Shown: piece by piece, positions 17,289 through 26,570 of the stretch
Numbering within the stretch: the first letter of the stretch is position 1
How the letters are laid out: each line of letters starts with the position of its first letter
Notes under the pieces: model-generated
What the model saw: the letters and a program-made list of their open reading frames with translations, nothing else
Told to the model about the DNA's origin: nothing
The model's database searches: none
From: CAZVFX01 sp964626565
GTDB taxonomy: Bacteria > Myxococcota_A > UBA9042 > CAIXZC01
DNA: 64,000 bases
Reading direction: 5' to 3'
Assembly: GCA_964626565.1 (NCBI GenBank)
Contig: CAZVFX010000023.1
Location: 1-64,000 of the forward strand
Translations under genes and position numbers: made by a program

Positions 17289-18467
17289 CTACTCCTTTTC
17301 GGCTTCCTTTTCGGCCGGAGCTTCTTCCGCCGGTGCTTCTTCCGCGGCAACTTCTTCCGCCGGTGTCTCTTCCGCCGGTGCTGCCTCGGCTGCAACTTCC
17401 TCGGCCGGAGCTTTTTCGGCCGGAGCTTCTTCCGCCGGTGCTTCTTTCGCCGATGCTTTTTTCGCCGGTGCTTTTTTCGCCGGTGCTTTTTTCGCGGCAA
17501 CTTCCTCGGCCGGTGCTGCTTCCGCGGCTACTTCCTCGGCCGGTGCTGCTTCCGCGGCTACTTCCTCGGCCGGTGCTGCTTCCGCCGGGACCTCTTCCGC
17601 CGGGACCTCTTCCGCCGCAGTTTCTTCAGCGGCTGCTTCGGCGGCCGGAGCTTCCTCGACCTTCGCCTTCGCCTTCTTGCCCTTCCTCGGGCCCTTGCCG
17701 CGAACGATAACTTCAACGTCCGAGTCGGCTTCGTCGCCTGCCGGGGTCGCCTTGTCGGTACCGGCAATAAGGATCTGCTTGTGCAACTCGCGCCCTTCCA
17801 GGCAGGCATCAGCCGCAGCCCGGGCGAACAGTCGGATCGACTTGATCGCGTCGTCATTGGCCGGAATCGCATACTGCACAGTGTCCGGGTCGCAGTTGGT
17901 GTCCACGACGGCCACCGTGGGAATCTTCAGCTTGGTCGACTCCGCCACCGCAATCTTCTCCCGCATCGGATCGATTATGAAAATCGCCTTGGGCAGCCCG
18001 TTCATGTTCCGGATTCCCTCAAGGTTGCGCAGCAGCTTCTCCCGGCGCTTTTCCAGCCGGAGAACTTCCTTCTTTGGCAGGCGCTCTACCGAACCCTCAG
18101 CCAGCAGCGTATCCAGATCTTCGATGGTCTGCAGACTCTTGCGAATGGTCGCGATGTTGGTGAGCATGCCGCCTAGCCACCGGTACGTCACGTAAGGCAT
18201 GTCGCAGCGGTTTGCTTCTTCCGTCACGACCTCACGGGCCTGGTGCTTGGTGCCGACGAACATCACCTGCTCACCCTTGGAAACCACCTTGGTCAAGAAC
18301 TCCATCGCCTTCTTGAACAGGGGGTAGGTCTTCTGGAGGTTGATGACGTGAATGCCGTTCTTGGCGCCGTAGATGTACGGCCGCATCTTCGGGTTCCACC
18401 GGCGAGTCTGATGCCCGAAGTGGGCGCCCGATTCCAACATGTCTTTCATGCTTACTTCAAATGCCAT
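17289..18467 (-). CDS. rpsB: 30S ribosomal protein S2 with a long Ala/Glu/Pro-rich C-terminal extension
   Basis: 392 aa, against about 230-260 for most S2 proteins. Residues 1-235 are a normal S2: GAHFGHQTRRWNPKM, RYVTYRWLGGMLTN and IDTNCDP-like VVDTNCDPDTVQYAIPANDD are visible. From about residue 270 to the end, about 120 residues consist of five-residue repeats of the type PAEEV/PAEKA, with a Lys-rich middle (AKKAPAKKAPAKKAS). The DNA there is internally repetitive. The tail should be unstructured and mostly acidic; its role is unknown. Start at 18467 after CGAAGAAGGAGAGATC. The leader of about 100 bases contains two hairpins. Confidence 0.95.
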   Translation of the reverse strand: MAFEVSMKDMLESGAHFGHQTRRWNPKMRPYIYGAKNGIHVINLQKTYPLFKKAMEFLTKVVSKGEQVMFVGTKHQAREVVTEEANRCDMPYVTYRWLGGMLTNIATIRKSLQTIEDLDTLLAEGSVERLPKKEVLRLEKRREKLLRNLEGIRNMNGLPKAIFIIDPMREKIAVAESTKLKIPTVAVVDTNCDPDTVQYAIPANDDAIKSIRLFARAAADACLEGRELHKQILIAGTDKATPAGDEADSDVEVIVRGKGPRKGKKAKAKVEEAPAAEAAAEETAAEEVPAEEVPAEAAPAEEVAAEAAPAEEVAAEAAPAEEVAAKKAPAKKAPAKKASAKEAPAEEAPAEKAPAEEVAAEAAPAEETPAEEVAAEEAPAEEAPAEKEAEKE

Positions 18468-18580
18468 GATCTCTCCTTCTTCGTTTGCCTCCACTCCGGA
18501 ATCCCCACGGCCTTGCCGGGGAACACGAAGAACCCGAAGTGTGCAGCGTTAACAAATAGCCTCAAAAAATGCGGCTAGCT

Positions 18581-18608
18581 ACTATATCCCTCTTTAAGTT
18601 TAATGCAA
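18581..18608 (-). promoter_or_regulatory. Promoter of the rpsB operon
   Basis: On the minus strand TTGCAT (18603-18608), a 16-base spacer and TATAGT (18581-18586). The leader to the rpsB start is about 105 bases and carries AGCC/GGCT and CCCCGGC/GCCGTGGGG stems, in the place where S2-binding leader RNAs are found in other bacteria. Confidence 0.65.
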
Positions 18609-18654
18609 TGAAAAAAACACGCTCTGGCCCAAGGCGCTTCGCAGCCGAAAATTC

Positions 18655-18684
18655 TTGACAGTGTAGGCGCGCTTCTGCTAGCTT
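18655..18684 (+). promoter_or_regulatory. Promoter of tRNA-Leu
   Basis: TTGACA (18655-18660), an 18-base spacer and TAGCTT (18679-18684), 21 bases before the mature tRNA. Confidence 0.6.
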
Positions 18685-18705
18685 CCGGGCGTCGTTTGAT
18701 AGCGT

Positions 18706-18795
<90 letters not shown>

Positions 18796-19176
18796 ATGAT
18801 TGCCCAGCTTATTTCACGGTTTCTTCTCGTCGGTACAAAGCCAACTGTCGCAGTCGTCTGTGTATTTCTGCTCGCGGCCACGGCAGGGTGCCGCACCGAA
18901 GGCGAGCGACTGGTAGACGAATTGACCGGCTCCCTGGAGAAAGTGGTCGTCGTCATGGAGACCCCGCCGGAAGACGGCAGGCAACCGGTGGAGGCCGCGC
19001 TTGAACTGCTGGAGGAACAGGCGGTACGCATGCGCCAGCTTGAGTCAAGATTGGATGACGTGGTGCGCACCATGAATGAGCGGCAGAGAGAGGAACTGGC
19101 CCGCTACGCGGCCGGTCGCTTCCAGGCAATCGAAGACCGCCTGGCCGCGGCCGTACGGGCGGAATCCCCAGAATAA
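18796..19176 (+). CDS. Small coiled-coil lipoprotein
   Basis: 126 aa. N-terminal signal with hydrophobic core VAVVCVFLLAATAGC; Cys32 fits a lipobox (TAGC). The rest (about 35-126) is charged and helical with heptad-like spacing (LELLEEQAVRMRQLESRLDDVV), suggesting a coiled coil. No family recognised. There is no ribosome-binding site because the preceding bases are the tRNA-Leu 3' end; processing of that tRNA would leave an mRNA starting one base before the ATG. It is followed after 11 bases by the DNRLRE protein gene, so the tRNA, this gene and the next may share one transcript. Confidence 0.75.
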   Translation: MIAQLISRFLLVGTKPTVAVVCVFLLAATAGCRTEGERLVDELTGSLEKVVVVMETPPEDGRQPVEAALELLEEQAVRMRQLESRLDDVVRTMNERQREELARYAAGRFQAIEDRLAAAVRAESPE

Positions 19177-19187
19177 GAGGAAAAACG

Positions 19188-21164
19188 ATGAAAAGACTAT
19201 GTTTGATGGCCCTGCTGGTGGTCGTAACGATGCCGCTGCGTTCGGCCTCAGCCGATGTGGATCCGTTTATCCAGCAGAACCTGCTGCCTGAGCACGACAC
19301 CTTCGCGACCCATAACGACAACGTCGCCCACGGCGGAGAGCCTATTATCAAAGTTGGGATAGAGCCCCAGGAGTGTTTCGAACAGGGCTGGAACGCCTGT
19401 GATGACGACGACATGGTCTGTTGCGAAACAGCTCAGACCTACAACTACTGCGCTCCCGAAGGGGCCTGCGGGTCGTCCGCACCGATCTGGAAGGCCCACC
19501 GCAAGTTCCGTGGCTATATCCGTTTCGACCTGTCAGGTCTGCCCGTATATCCCGAGGTCAAAGTGGTCTCCGCCAACCTGCGGTTCCAGGAAATGGGCAA
19601 GGTGGAAGAGATGGGCGGCCCTGTGAACGTCATAGTCACTCGTCTCAAGCAAATCGGGAACCCCGACCCTATTTGCCAGTGGGACGAAGGCACACTCAAC
19701 GACACCGACGGCACCACCTGGAACTCGTTACCCCAGAATCTCGCCATTACCCCGGAAGGAGCCTGGGCCTACGATGTAACTCAGGCCATGACCGACTGGT
19801 TGGAATCGATGCCGCCCGCGGAGAACTGCGGCTTCCAACTCTACGACCCCGATTTTGGTAAGGCCGACAACCCGATCCAGCGGTGGGTGGCGTTCTCCAG
19901 CAAAGAGGGAGGATTCCCACCTCAGTTGCAGGTGACGCTGGCCAAGGACCTGGACTTTGACGGTCACTACGGCGACTGCAACGAGGAGGACCCCGAAATC
20001 AACCCCGACGCGATTGAAACCTGCGATGGGGTGGACCAGGATTGCGACGGGGATATCGACGAGGAAAACTGTGACGGGCTGGACAACGACTGCGACGGCC
20101 AGATCGATGAAGGGGAGAACCTGTGTGGCGACGGGCAGCTTTGCGTCTTCCATGAGTGTATCGTTACCTGCCAGGATGAATGTGGCGGGGATTGGGATAC
20201 CACCTGCAAATTTAATGAAGACACAGGTCTGTGGGAGAAGTGGGGCTGCGGCGACAAGGACGGCGACCCCTGTCTGGAGTACTTCAAGGCCATGGACTGC
20301 AAGGAAGGGTGGTTCTGCAACTGGGGAAGCTGCTCCAGTAACTGCGTTGACGACTGCGAAGAGGACGAGATCGGCGACCAGGAGTGCGCCGAAGACAACG
20401 TCGGCAATCTGTACGTCGCCGAGTGCGGTGACTGGGATGGTGATGGTTGCCTTGAGTGGGGCAATCTCGAACCCTGTTTGCCCTCTGCCACCTGCGAAAA
20501 CGCTCAGTGCCTGGGCGGCTGCACCGACGAGTGTCCTGAGTCGGGCCAGACTGAGTGCCTGGGCGAACTTGGGGTGAGCGCCTGTTACGACTCCGACCTG
20601 GACGGCTGCCTGGAGTGGACCGAGGTGGGGCAGTGTAACGCTGACACAGAGTACTGCGAGGGTGGACAGTGCAAACTAACCAATCCCCCTTGCGTTGACA
20701 ACTGCGCACCGGACAGCACCAAGTGCGAGACCTTCGACGATGGCAATTCGTTTCTCTACCCGTGCATCGAAGATGGTGACGAAGACCCATGTTTCGAGTG
20801 GGGTACTCCCGAGGCGTGCCCCTATGCCTGCGCCCCAGACGGCGTCGACTGCGCAGGTGAGCCTCTCGTGGAACCCCAGCCCGACATAGTCGAATGGGAA
20901 TTCGATATCGGCCAGGATGTTACCAGCGACCTGGGCGTTGACACCGCTGTCGTCAATCCCGACAGCGGGGGAACCGCGCCCGAAGCCGGTTCTCCGGATA
21001 CGGGGATGCCCACCGACTCCTACTCACCACCGGTCGACAGCGGCGCAGTAAGCTCCGGCGGCGACAGCGGCTGTTCATCGGCCGGGGGCCACCCCGCCGC
21101 GGGCTTCTTGCTGCTCTTTCTCTGCGCCGCACTTTCCTGTCTCCACCGGCGTCGCTTCAACTAG
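19188..21164 (+). CDS. Secreted DNRLRE/MopE Cys-rich protein with MYXO-CTERM-like tail
   Basis: 658 aa. Signal peptide ending near SASADVDP. Residues about 25-245 resemble a DNRLRE-type surface domain (KFRGYIRFDLSGLP, WNSLPQN, AYDVTQAMTDWL, GFQLYDPDF). Two MopE-type motifs follow (CDGVDQDCDGDIDEENCDG). Residues about 315-565 contain four Cys-rich repeats sharing a DGCLEW core. The C-terminus has GCSSAGGHPAAG, a hydrophobic helix and RRR, matching the MYXO-CTERM sorting pattern, so the protein is probably processed and displayed on the cell surface. Ribosome-binding site AGAGGA. Function unknown. Confidence 0.85.
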   Translation: MKRLCLMALLVVVTMPLRSASADVDPFIQQNLLPEHDTFATHNDNVAHGGEPIIKVGIEPQECFEQGWNACDDDDMVCCETAQTYNYCAPEGACGSSAPIWKAHRKFRGYIRFDLSGLPVYPEVKVVSANLRFQEMGKVEEMGGPVNVIVTRLKQIGNPDPICQWDEGTLNDTDGTTWNSLPQNLAITPEGAWAYDVTQAMTDWLESMPPAENCGFQLYDPDFGKADNPIQRWVAFSSKEGGFPPQLQVTLAKDLDFDGHYGDCNEEDPEINPDAIETCDGVDQDCDGDIDEENCDGLDNDCDGQIDEGENLCGDGQLCVFHECIVTCQDECGGDWDTTCKFNEDTGLWEKWGCGDKDGDPCLEYFKAMDCKEGWFCNWGSCSSNCVDDCEEDEIGDQECAEDNVGNLYVAECGDWDGDGCLEWGNLEPCLPSATCENAQCLGGCTDECPESGQTECLGELGVSACYDSDLDGCLEWTEVGQCNADTEYCEGGQCKLTNPPCVDNCAPDSTKCETFDDGNSFLYPCIEDGDEDPCFEWGTPEACPYACAPDGVDCAGEPLVEPQPDIVEWEFDIGQDVTSDLGVDTAVVNPDSGGTAPEAGSPDTGMPTDSYSPPVDSGAVSSGGDSGCSSAGGHPAAGFLLLFLCAALSCLHRRRFN

Positions 21165-21184
21165 CCTTCGCCGACAACTCGGCT

Positions 21185-21213
21185 TTGTGTGATTATCACC
21201 GTTCTGCTATAAT
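21185..21213 (+). promoter_or_regulatory. Promoter of the giant MopE-repeat gene
   Basis: TTGTGT (21185-21190), a 17-base spacer ending in an extended TGC, and a perfect TATAAT (21208-21213), 45 bases before the ATG. Confidence 0.7.
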
Positions 21214-21257
21214 CCCATTCCTGTGAAGTCGCTGCATTCCGATCGTGGGAGGGAGTC

Positions 21258-24200
21258 ATGAAGTTCACCTGTCAGGTAGCAGGTTATGCGAGATGCTCGA
21301 GCCTTTTCGCCGCGTTGGCCTTTAGCTTGTGGTCATGTGGCGGGGGCTCCGCCAGCCTCCTGGAAAAAGAGCTGCATCAATCCGGAGATGTCGCGACCCA
21401 CGATACCGAAGGAGATTCCTCGGTAGCGACCGAACTTCCGTTGGAAGAGGCGTGGGTACTTCCCGACGGGAAAGCCGACCCTGACTATCTCTTCTTTGAA
21501 GACCAGTGGCAGGAGGACGCAGACAAGAAAGGCAAGCTCGGCGACCCCTGTTACGACAACGAGGATTGCGAGAGCGGGTTCTGCCTCAACGTCTCTCAGG
21601 ACCAAGGAGTCTGCACCGAAACCTGCGTCGAGGAGTGTCCCGACGGCTGGAGCTGCCAGGGCGTAACCGGTCTCGGTCCGGACCTGGTGTTCGTGTGTGT
21701 GCCGATCTTCGAGAACCTGTGCAATCCCTGCAATGAAAATCCGGACTGCGGCCAGGAAGGCCACTGCGTTCCACTGGGTGAAGAAGGGGGTTTTTGCTTC
21801 TACCCTTGCGATGGCGATTGCTTGAGTGGATTCGAATGTGTGCAGGCCGCGACCGAGGACCTCGGTCAAATCGACCTGTGCCTTCCCGAAACCGGCAGTT
21901 GCATCTGCTACGCCGGTCACCCGGCGCCGGACGTCGACTGTTTCCGGGAAAACGAATACGGTAAGTGCGAAGGTGTTTCAACCTGCGATACCGAGGCAGG
22001 GTGGAGCGAGTGCGACGCTCCTTATCCCGCGCCCGAGATTTGCAACGGATTGGACGATAACTGCAATACCGTTGCCGATGAAGGATTTCCCGATATTGAC
22101 AAGGATGGAGATTCGGATTGCGTTGACGATGATGATGACGGTGACGGTGACCCGGATGATACCGATTGCGAACCCCAGGATGAGACCATCCACCACGGCG
22201 CTGAAGAGGTGTGTGACGGCATCGACAACGATTGCAACGGCGAAGTGGACGAAACCGACGTCGACACCGACGAAGACGGCCTCGCCGACTGCTGGGACCA
22301 GGACGACGACAACGACGGCATCGTCGACCTGGTGGACAACTGCCCCCTCACCTACAACAAGAAACAGAGCGACACCGATGATGACGGGATGGGAGACGCG
22401 TGCGACGACGACGATGACGGCGATGGCGTGCCTGACCCCCTCGATAACTGCCCCTTCGACCCCAATCCGAGCCAGGAGGACCTGGACGGTGACGGTGTCG
22501 GCGACCTGTGCGAAGGGGACATGGATGGGGATGGCTGGGACGATGTGGAGGATTGTGCGCCCAAGGACCCTGATGTTCACCCCATGGCATTGGAGCTCTG
22601 CGACGGCATCGACAACAACTGCAACGACCAGACCGACGAGGGGTTCCTTGATTTTGACGGTGACGGCATCGCCGATTGCGAGGACAAGGACGACGACAAC
22701 GACGGCGACAACGATGAGACCGATTGCGCCCCCCTTGACCCTTCCATCGGGCACACTGCGGACGAAATGTGCGACGGCATCGATAACAACTGCAACGGCA
22801 AGGTCGACGAGACCTTCCTCGACACCGACGACGACGGCCTGGCCGACTGCCAGGACGCTGATGATGACGACGACGGAGTAGCCGACGAGGGGGATTGCAA
22901 ACCCCTCGACCCGGCGGTGTTCCCCGGGGCTCCGGAAGATTGCGACGGCAGCGATAACAACTGCAACGGACAGGTGGACGAAGGTTTCGCCGACACCGAC
23001 GGTGATGGATTGGCCGATTGCCTGGATGAAGACAGTGACGGGGACGGCATCCTCAACGGCCAGGACAATTGTCCTCTCATCGAGAATCCGGCCCAGACCG
23101 ATTTCGACGGGGACGGCGAGGGCGATGCCTGCGACCTGGACGACGACGACGACGGCGCCCAGGACAACGTAGACTGTGAGCCCCAGAACCCGGACATCAG
23201 CCCACTGGCGCCCGAGGCGTGCAACGGTATCGACGACAACTGCAGCGGCGACGCAGACGAGGAAGGTGCCGAGGGGTGCGAGACGCACTATTTCGACGGC
23301 GATGGCGATGGATTCGGCAAGTCGCAGGGCGAAGTCTGCCTGTGCGCGCCTGAAGGATTCCACACCGCGAAAGTGCCCGGCGACTGTGATGATTATGACG
23401 GGGCGATTAACCCTGACGCGGTGGAACTGTGCGATGGTAAAGACAACAACTGCGAGGGCGCGGCCGATGAGGGTTTCCCCGACCTCAACGGCAACGGCAT
23501 CGCCGACTGCGTGGATGACGATGACGACGGAGACGGCTTCACTGACTTCTTTGACAATTGCCCCCAGATCGCCAATCCCGATCAGGCCGACTATGACTTT
23601 GACGGCAAGGGAGACGTGTGCGATGTCGATGACGACAACGACCTGACTCCGGACGAAGAAGATTGCGCTCCGTTCGACGCCGAGATTCACCTTGGAGCTC
23701 AGGAACTGTGTGACAACCTGGACAACAACTGTGACGGGATTCTTGATGACGAGGATGCGGGCGGCTGCCTGCCGCACTATATCGACCTGGACGAAGACCA
23801 GTTCGGGGAGGAGCATGGTTTTGCGTGCCTCTGCGCGCCCAATGACGAATTCAGCACCGTTGTCGCGGGGGACTGTGACGACGACGACCCGGAGGTCAAT
23901 CCCGACGCTGAAGAGGTGTGCGACGGCTTGGACAACGATTGCAACGCCGAGGTCGACGACGGTTTTCCCGATACCGACCAGGACGGCCTGGCGGACTGCA
24001 CCGATAAGGATGACGACAACGACGGGGTTAATGACGGCCAGGACAACTGCCAGTGGGTGGCCAATCCGGAGCAGGAAGACGGCGATGAAGACGGTGCCGG
24101 CGACGCTTGCGACGGCGACGACGACAACGATGGTCACGATGATGACGACGACTGCGCACCCCTCGACCCGGAAATTTTCCCCGGCGCACTGGAGATTTGC

Positions 24201-26570
24201 GACGGCATCGATAACAACTGTGACGGCGCTAGCGATGAGCCGGGTGCGGACGGATGCTCAGAGTTGTTCAAGGACCAGGATGCGGACGGCTACGGCAAGA
24301 ACGGAGATTCCCTGTGCCTGTGCGAGGCGTGGGAAGCCTACACTGCGCTTACCGACGGCGATTGCAACGACCTGAACCAGGACATCAACCCTGCCGCATC
24401 GGAGCTGTGCGACGGGCTGGACAACAACTGCAACGGCGACAACGACGAAGGGTTCAGCGACACCGACGAGGACGGCATCGCCAACTGTATCGACGACGAT
24501 GACGACAACGACGGAGTGCCCGACGCGGCGGACAACTGTGTGCTCAAGCCGAATCAGGAGCAGACTGACAGCGACATGGATGGCATGGGCGACGAGTGCG
24601 ACCAGGACGACGACAATGATGGTTGGGCCGACGGCGTCGACTGTGAGCCCCTCAACCCCAAAGTCAGCCCCGGGCATGACGAAAAGTGCAACGGCGTCGA
24701 TGACAACTGTGATGACATCGTGGACGGCGAGGGAGCAGCCGGTTGCCAGACCTACTACTACGACGGCGATAGCGACGGTTTCGGTGTGACCCAGAACAGC
24801 AAGTGCATTTGCGAAGAGTCGGGAAACTACACCGCTTCCCTGGATGGGGACTGCAGCGACGAAGACGAAGAGATCAACCCGGGAGTGGCGGAAGCCTGTG
24901 ACGGCGTGGACAACGACTGCGACGGTGATGTGGATGAGGGCTTTACCGACGCGGACCTGGATGGCCTGGCCGATTGTATCGACCCGGACGACGACAACGA
25001 CCTGGTGCTGGACGAAGACGACAACTGCCCCACGGTGCCCAATCCGGATCAGAAGGACGCGGACGGCGACGGGCAGGGGAATGCCTGCGACGGGGACGCG
25101 GACGGCGACGGGTTCGGCGATGACGTAGATTGCGGCCCGCTGGACCCGGAGATATACCCCGGCGCGGACGAAAAGTGCAACGGCTTCGATGACAATTGCG
25201 ACGGGACTCCCGATGAAGAAGACGCGGTTGGTTGCAACCTCTACTTTGCCGACGTGGACAACGACGGCTGGGGCGATGCGGGAGACGCCAAGTGCCTGTG
25301 CGCGGAAACAGGCAAGTATACCGCTTCCCTCGAGGGAGATTGCAACGACACCAACAACCAGGTGCATCCCGGCGCCGCGGAAGAGTGCAACGGAGTTGAC
25401 GATAACTGCGACGGTGCGGCCGATGATGAAGATGCGGCGGGCTGTGTTGCCTACTACCTGGACGGGGACGCCGACGGTTATGGCCTGCCCGGCGAGTCCC
25501 ACTGCTATTGCCTCCCCAAGGGCAGTTGGAGCTCCACCAACAACCTCGACTGTGCCGATGCAGACCCGGCGGTCAATCCCGGCGCCACAGAGGCGTGCAA
25601 CGGCAAAGACGATGACTGCGACTCTTCAGTTGATGAGGAGGATGCGGCCGGTTGCGACGACTTCTTCAAAGACTCCGACAATGACGACTTCGGCGCCCCG
25701 GGAGTGTCTCACTGCTACTGCGAAGCTACCGGTATCTGGAGCGCACTCAACGGCGACGATTGCAACGACTCCAACAGCGCGGTGAACCCGGATGCGACGG
25801 AGTTGTGCAACAGCGTGGATGACAACTGTAACGGGGCGGTGGACGAGGCCAACGCGGATGGCTGCACCGTCTATTACCAGGACGCGGACGGGGATACCTA
25901 TGGTAATCCCACTGCCTCCTCTTGCCTGTGCGGCACCTCCGGCAACTACACTTCGGTCACCGGCACCGACTGCGACGACACCGACGCCGCGGTCAACCCT
26001 GCGGGCACCGAAGTATTGTGCAACGGCAAAGACGACGACTGTGACGGCGGCCCCGATTCCGGGATCATTTACGAGGAGAATTTTGACGATGGCTCCGCCA
26101 ACAACTGGAGCATGTCCTCCAATAACGGCAGCGTCAACTGGCACGTGGACTCGTATCGCAAGCACAGCCAGCCGTACTCGCTGGCCATGAATAATGCCGC
26201 TACCCACAGTTACAACTACGGCGCTGTAGACGGCACCGCGGTGTCCCAGTCGGTGCCGCTGCCCACGGTCGCGGGCGGAACCATCAAGCTGAACTGGCGA
26301 CTCGACGCGCACACCGACCCGTCAGAGTATTGCAGTGGTAACGATAACTACGACGTCCTTAGAGTCCAGGTAAACAGCAACACCGTGTGGCAGAAGTGTG
26401 CCGACCAGCTTGAGCAGGTCCCCTCCTGGCAGAACCAGGAGATAGACATCAGTGCGTATGCGGGCCAGAGTGTGCAGACCAAGTTCAGGTTTTACACTTC
26501 CGACTCGTTGTACAACAACGGCGAAGGGCTGTACATCGACGACTTCAACATTACGGTGAAATGCAACTGA
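21258..26570 (+). CDS. Giant lipoprotein of MopE/thrombospondin-3-like repeats with C-terminal jelly-roll-like domain
   Basis: 1770 aa. Signal peptide and probable lipobox (LWSC, near residue 27), ribosome-binding site GGGAGGGAG. Residues about 90-260 are the Cys-rich module shared with the proteins at 1620 and 44671. Residues about 260-1600 contain roughly fifteen or more copies of the MopE-type motif (CDGIDNNCNGKVDE and variants), alternating with DTDDDGLADC-type and YFDGDGDGFG-type segments, all extremely Asp-rich. Such motifs bind calcium or copper in known relatives. Residues about 1600-1770 form a beta-rich domain (ENFDDGSANNWSM to YIDDFNITVKC) like MAM/jelly-roll adhesion domains. Probably a long surface fibre; a glycosyltransferase gene overlaps its end by ten bases. 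Confidence 0.88.
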   Translation: MKFTCQVAGYARCSSLFAALAFSLWSCGGGSASLLEKELHQSGDVATHDTEGDSSVATELPLEEAWVLPDGKADPDYLFFEDQWQEDADKKGKLGDPCYDNEDCESGFCLNVSQDQGVCTETCVEECPDGWSCQGVTGLGPDLVFVCVPIFENLCNPCNENPDCGQEGHCVPLGEEGGFCFYPCDGDCLSGFECVQAATEDLGQIDLCLPETGSCICYAGHPAPDVDCFRENEYGKCEGVSTCDTEAGWSECDAPYPAPEICNGLDDNCNTVADEGFPDIDKDGDSDCVDDDDDGDGDPDDTDCEPQDETIHHGAEEVCDGIDNDCNGEVDETDVDTDEDGLADCWDQDDDNDGIVDLVDNCPLTYNKKQSDTDDDGMGDACDDDDDGDGVPDPLDNCPFDPNPSQEDLDGDGVGDLCEGDMDGDGWDDVEDCAPKDPDVHPMALELCDGIDNNCNDQTDEGFLDFDGDGIADCEDKDDDNDGDNDETDCAPLDPSIGHTADEMCDGIDNNCNGKVDETFLDTDDDGLADCQDADDDDDGVADEGDCKPLDPAVFPGAPEDCDGSDNNCNGQVDEGFADTDGDGLADCLDEDSDGDGILNGQDNCPLIENPAQTDFDGDGEGDACDLDDDDDGAQDNVDCEPQNPDISPLAPEACNGIDDNCSGDADEEGAEGCETHYFDGDGDGFGKSQGEVCLCAPEGFHTAKVPGDCDDYDGAINPDAVELCDGKDNNCEGAADEGFPDLNGNGIADCVDDDDDGDGFTDFFDNCPQIANPDQADYDFDGKGDVCDVDDDNDLTPDEEDCAPFDAEIHLGAQELCDNLDNNCDGILDDEDAGGCLPHYIDLDEDQFGEEHGFACLCAPNDEFSTVVAGDCDDDDPEVNPDAEEVCDGLDNDCNAEVDDGFPDTDQDGLADCTDKDDDNDGVNDGQDNCQWVANPEQEDGDEDGAGDACDGDDDNDGHDDDDDCAPLDPEIFPGALEICDGIDNNCDGASDEPGADGCSELFKDQDADGYGKNGDSLCLCEAWEAYTALTDGDCNDLNQDINPAASELCDGLDNNCNGDNDEGFSDTDEDGIANCIDDDDDNDGVPDAADNCVLKPNQEQTDSDMDGMGDECDQDDDNDGWADGVDCEPLNPKVSPGHDEKCNGVDDNCDDIVDGEGAAGCQTYYYDGDSDGFGVTQNSKCICEESGNYTASLDGDCSDEDEEINPGVAEACDGVDNDCDGDVDEGFTDADLDGLADCIDPDDDNDLVLDEDDNCPTVPNPDQKDADGDGQGNACDGDADGDGFGDDVDCGPLDPEIYPGADEKCNGFDDNCDGTPDEEDAVGCNLYFADVDNDGWGDAGDAKCLCAETGKYTASLEGDCNDTNNQVHPGAAEECNGVDDNCDGAADDEDAAGCVAYYLDGDADGYGLPGESHCYCLPKGSWSSTNNLDCADADPAVNPGATEACNGKDDDCDSSVDEEDAAGCDDFFKDSDNDDFGAPGVSHCYCEATGIWSALNGDDCNDSNSAVNPDATELCNSVDDNCNGAVDEANADGCTVYYQDADGDTYGNPTASSCLCGTSGNYTSVTGTDCDDTDAAVNPAGTEVLCNGKDDDCDGGPDSGIIYEENFDDGSANNWSMSSNNGSVNWHVDSYRKHSQPYSLAMNNAATHSYNYGAVDGTAVSQSVPLPTVAGGTIKLNWRLDAHTDPSEYCSGNDNYDVLRVQVNSNTVWQKCADQLEQVPSWQNQEIDISAYAGQSVQTKFRFYTSDSLYNNGEGLYIDDFNITVKCN

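Noticed and set aside
21978..24137. 719-codon open frame on the minus strand inside the giant repeat gene
   Set aside because: It is the shadow of GAC/GAT-rich Asp codons, giving a Val/Ile-rich nonsense protein. Similar shadows at 24258, 27344, 28862 and 44689 were also dropped.
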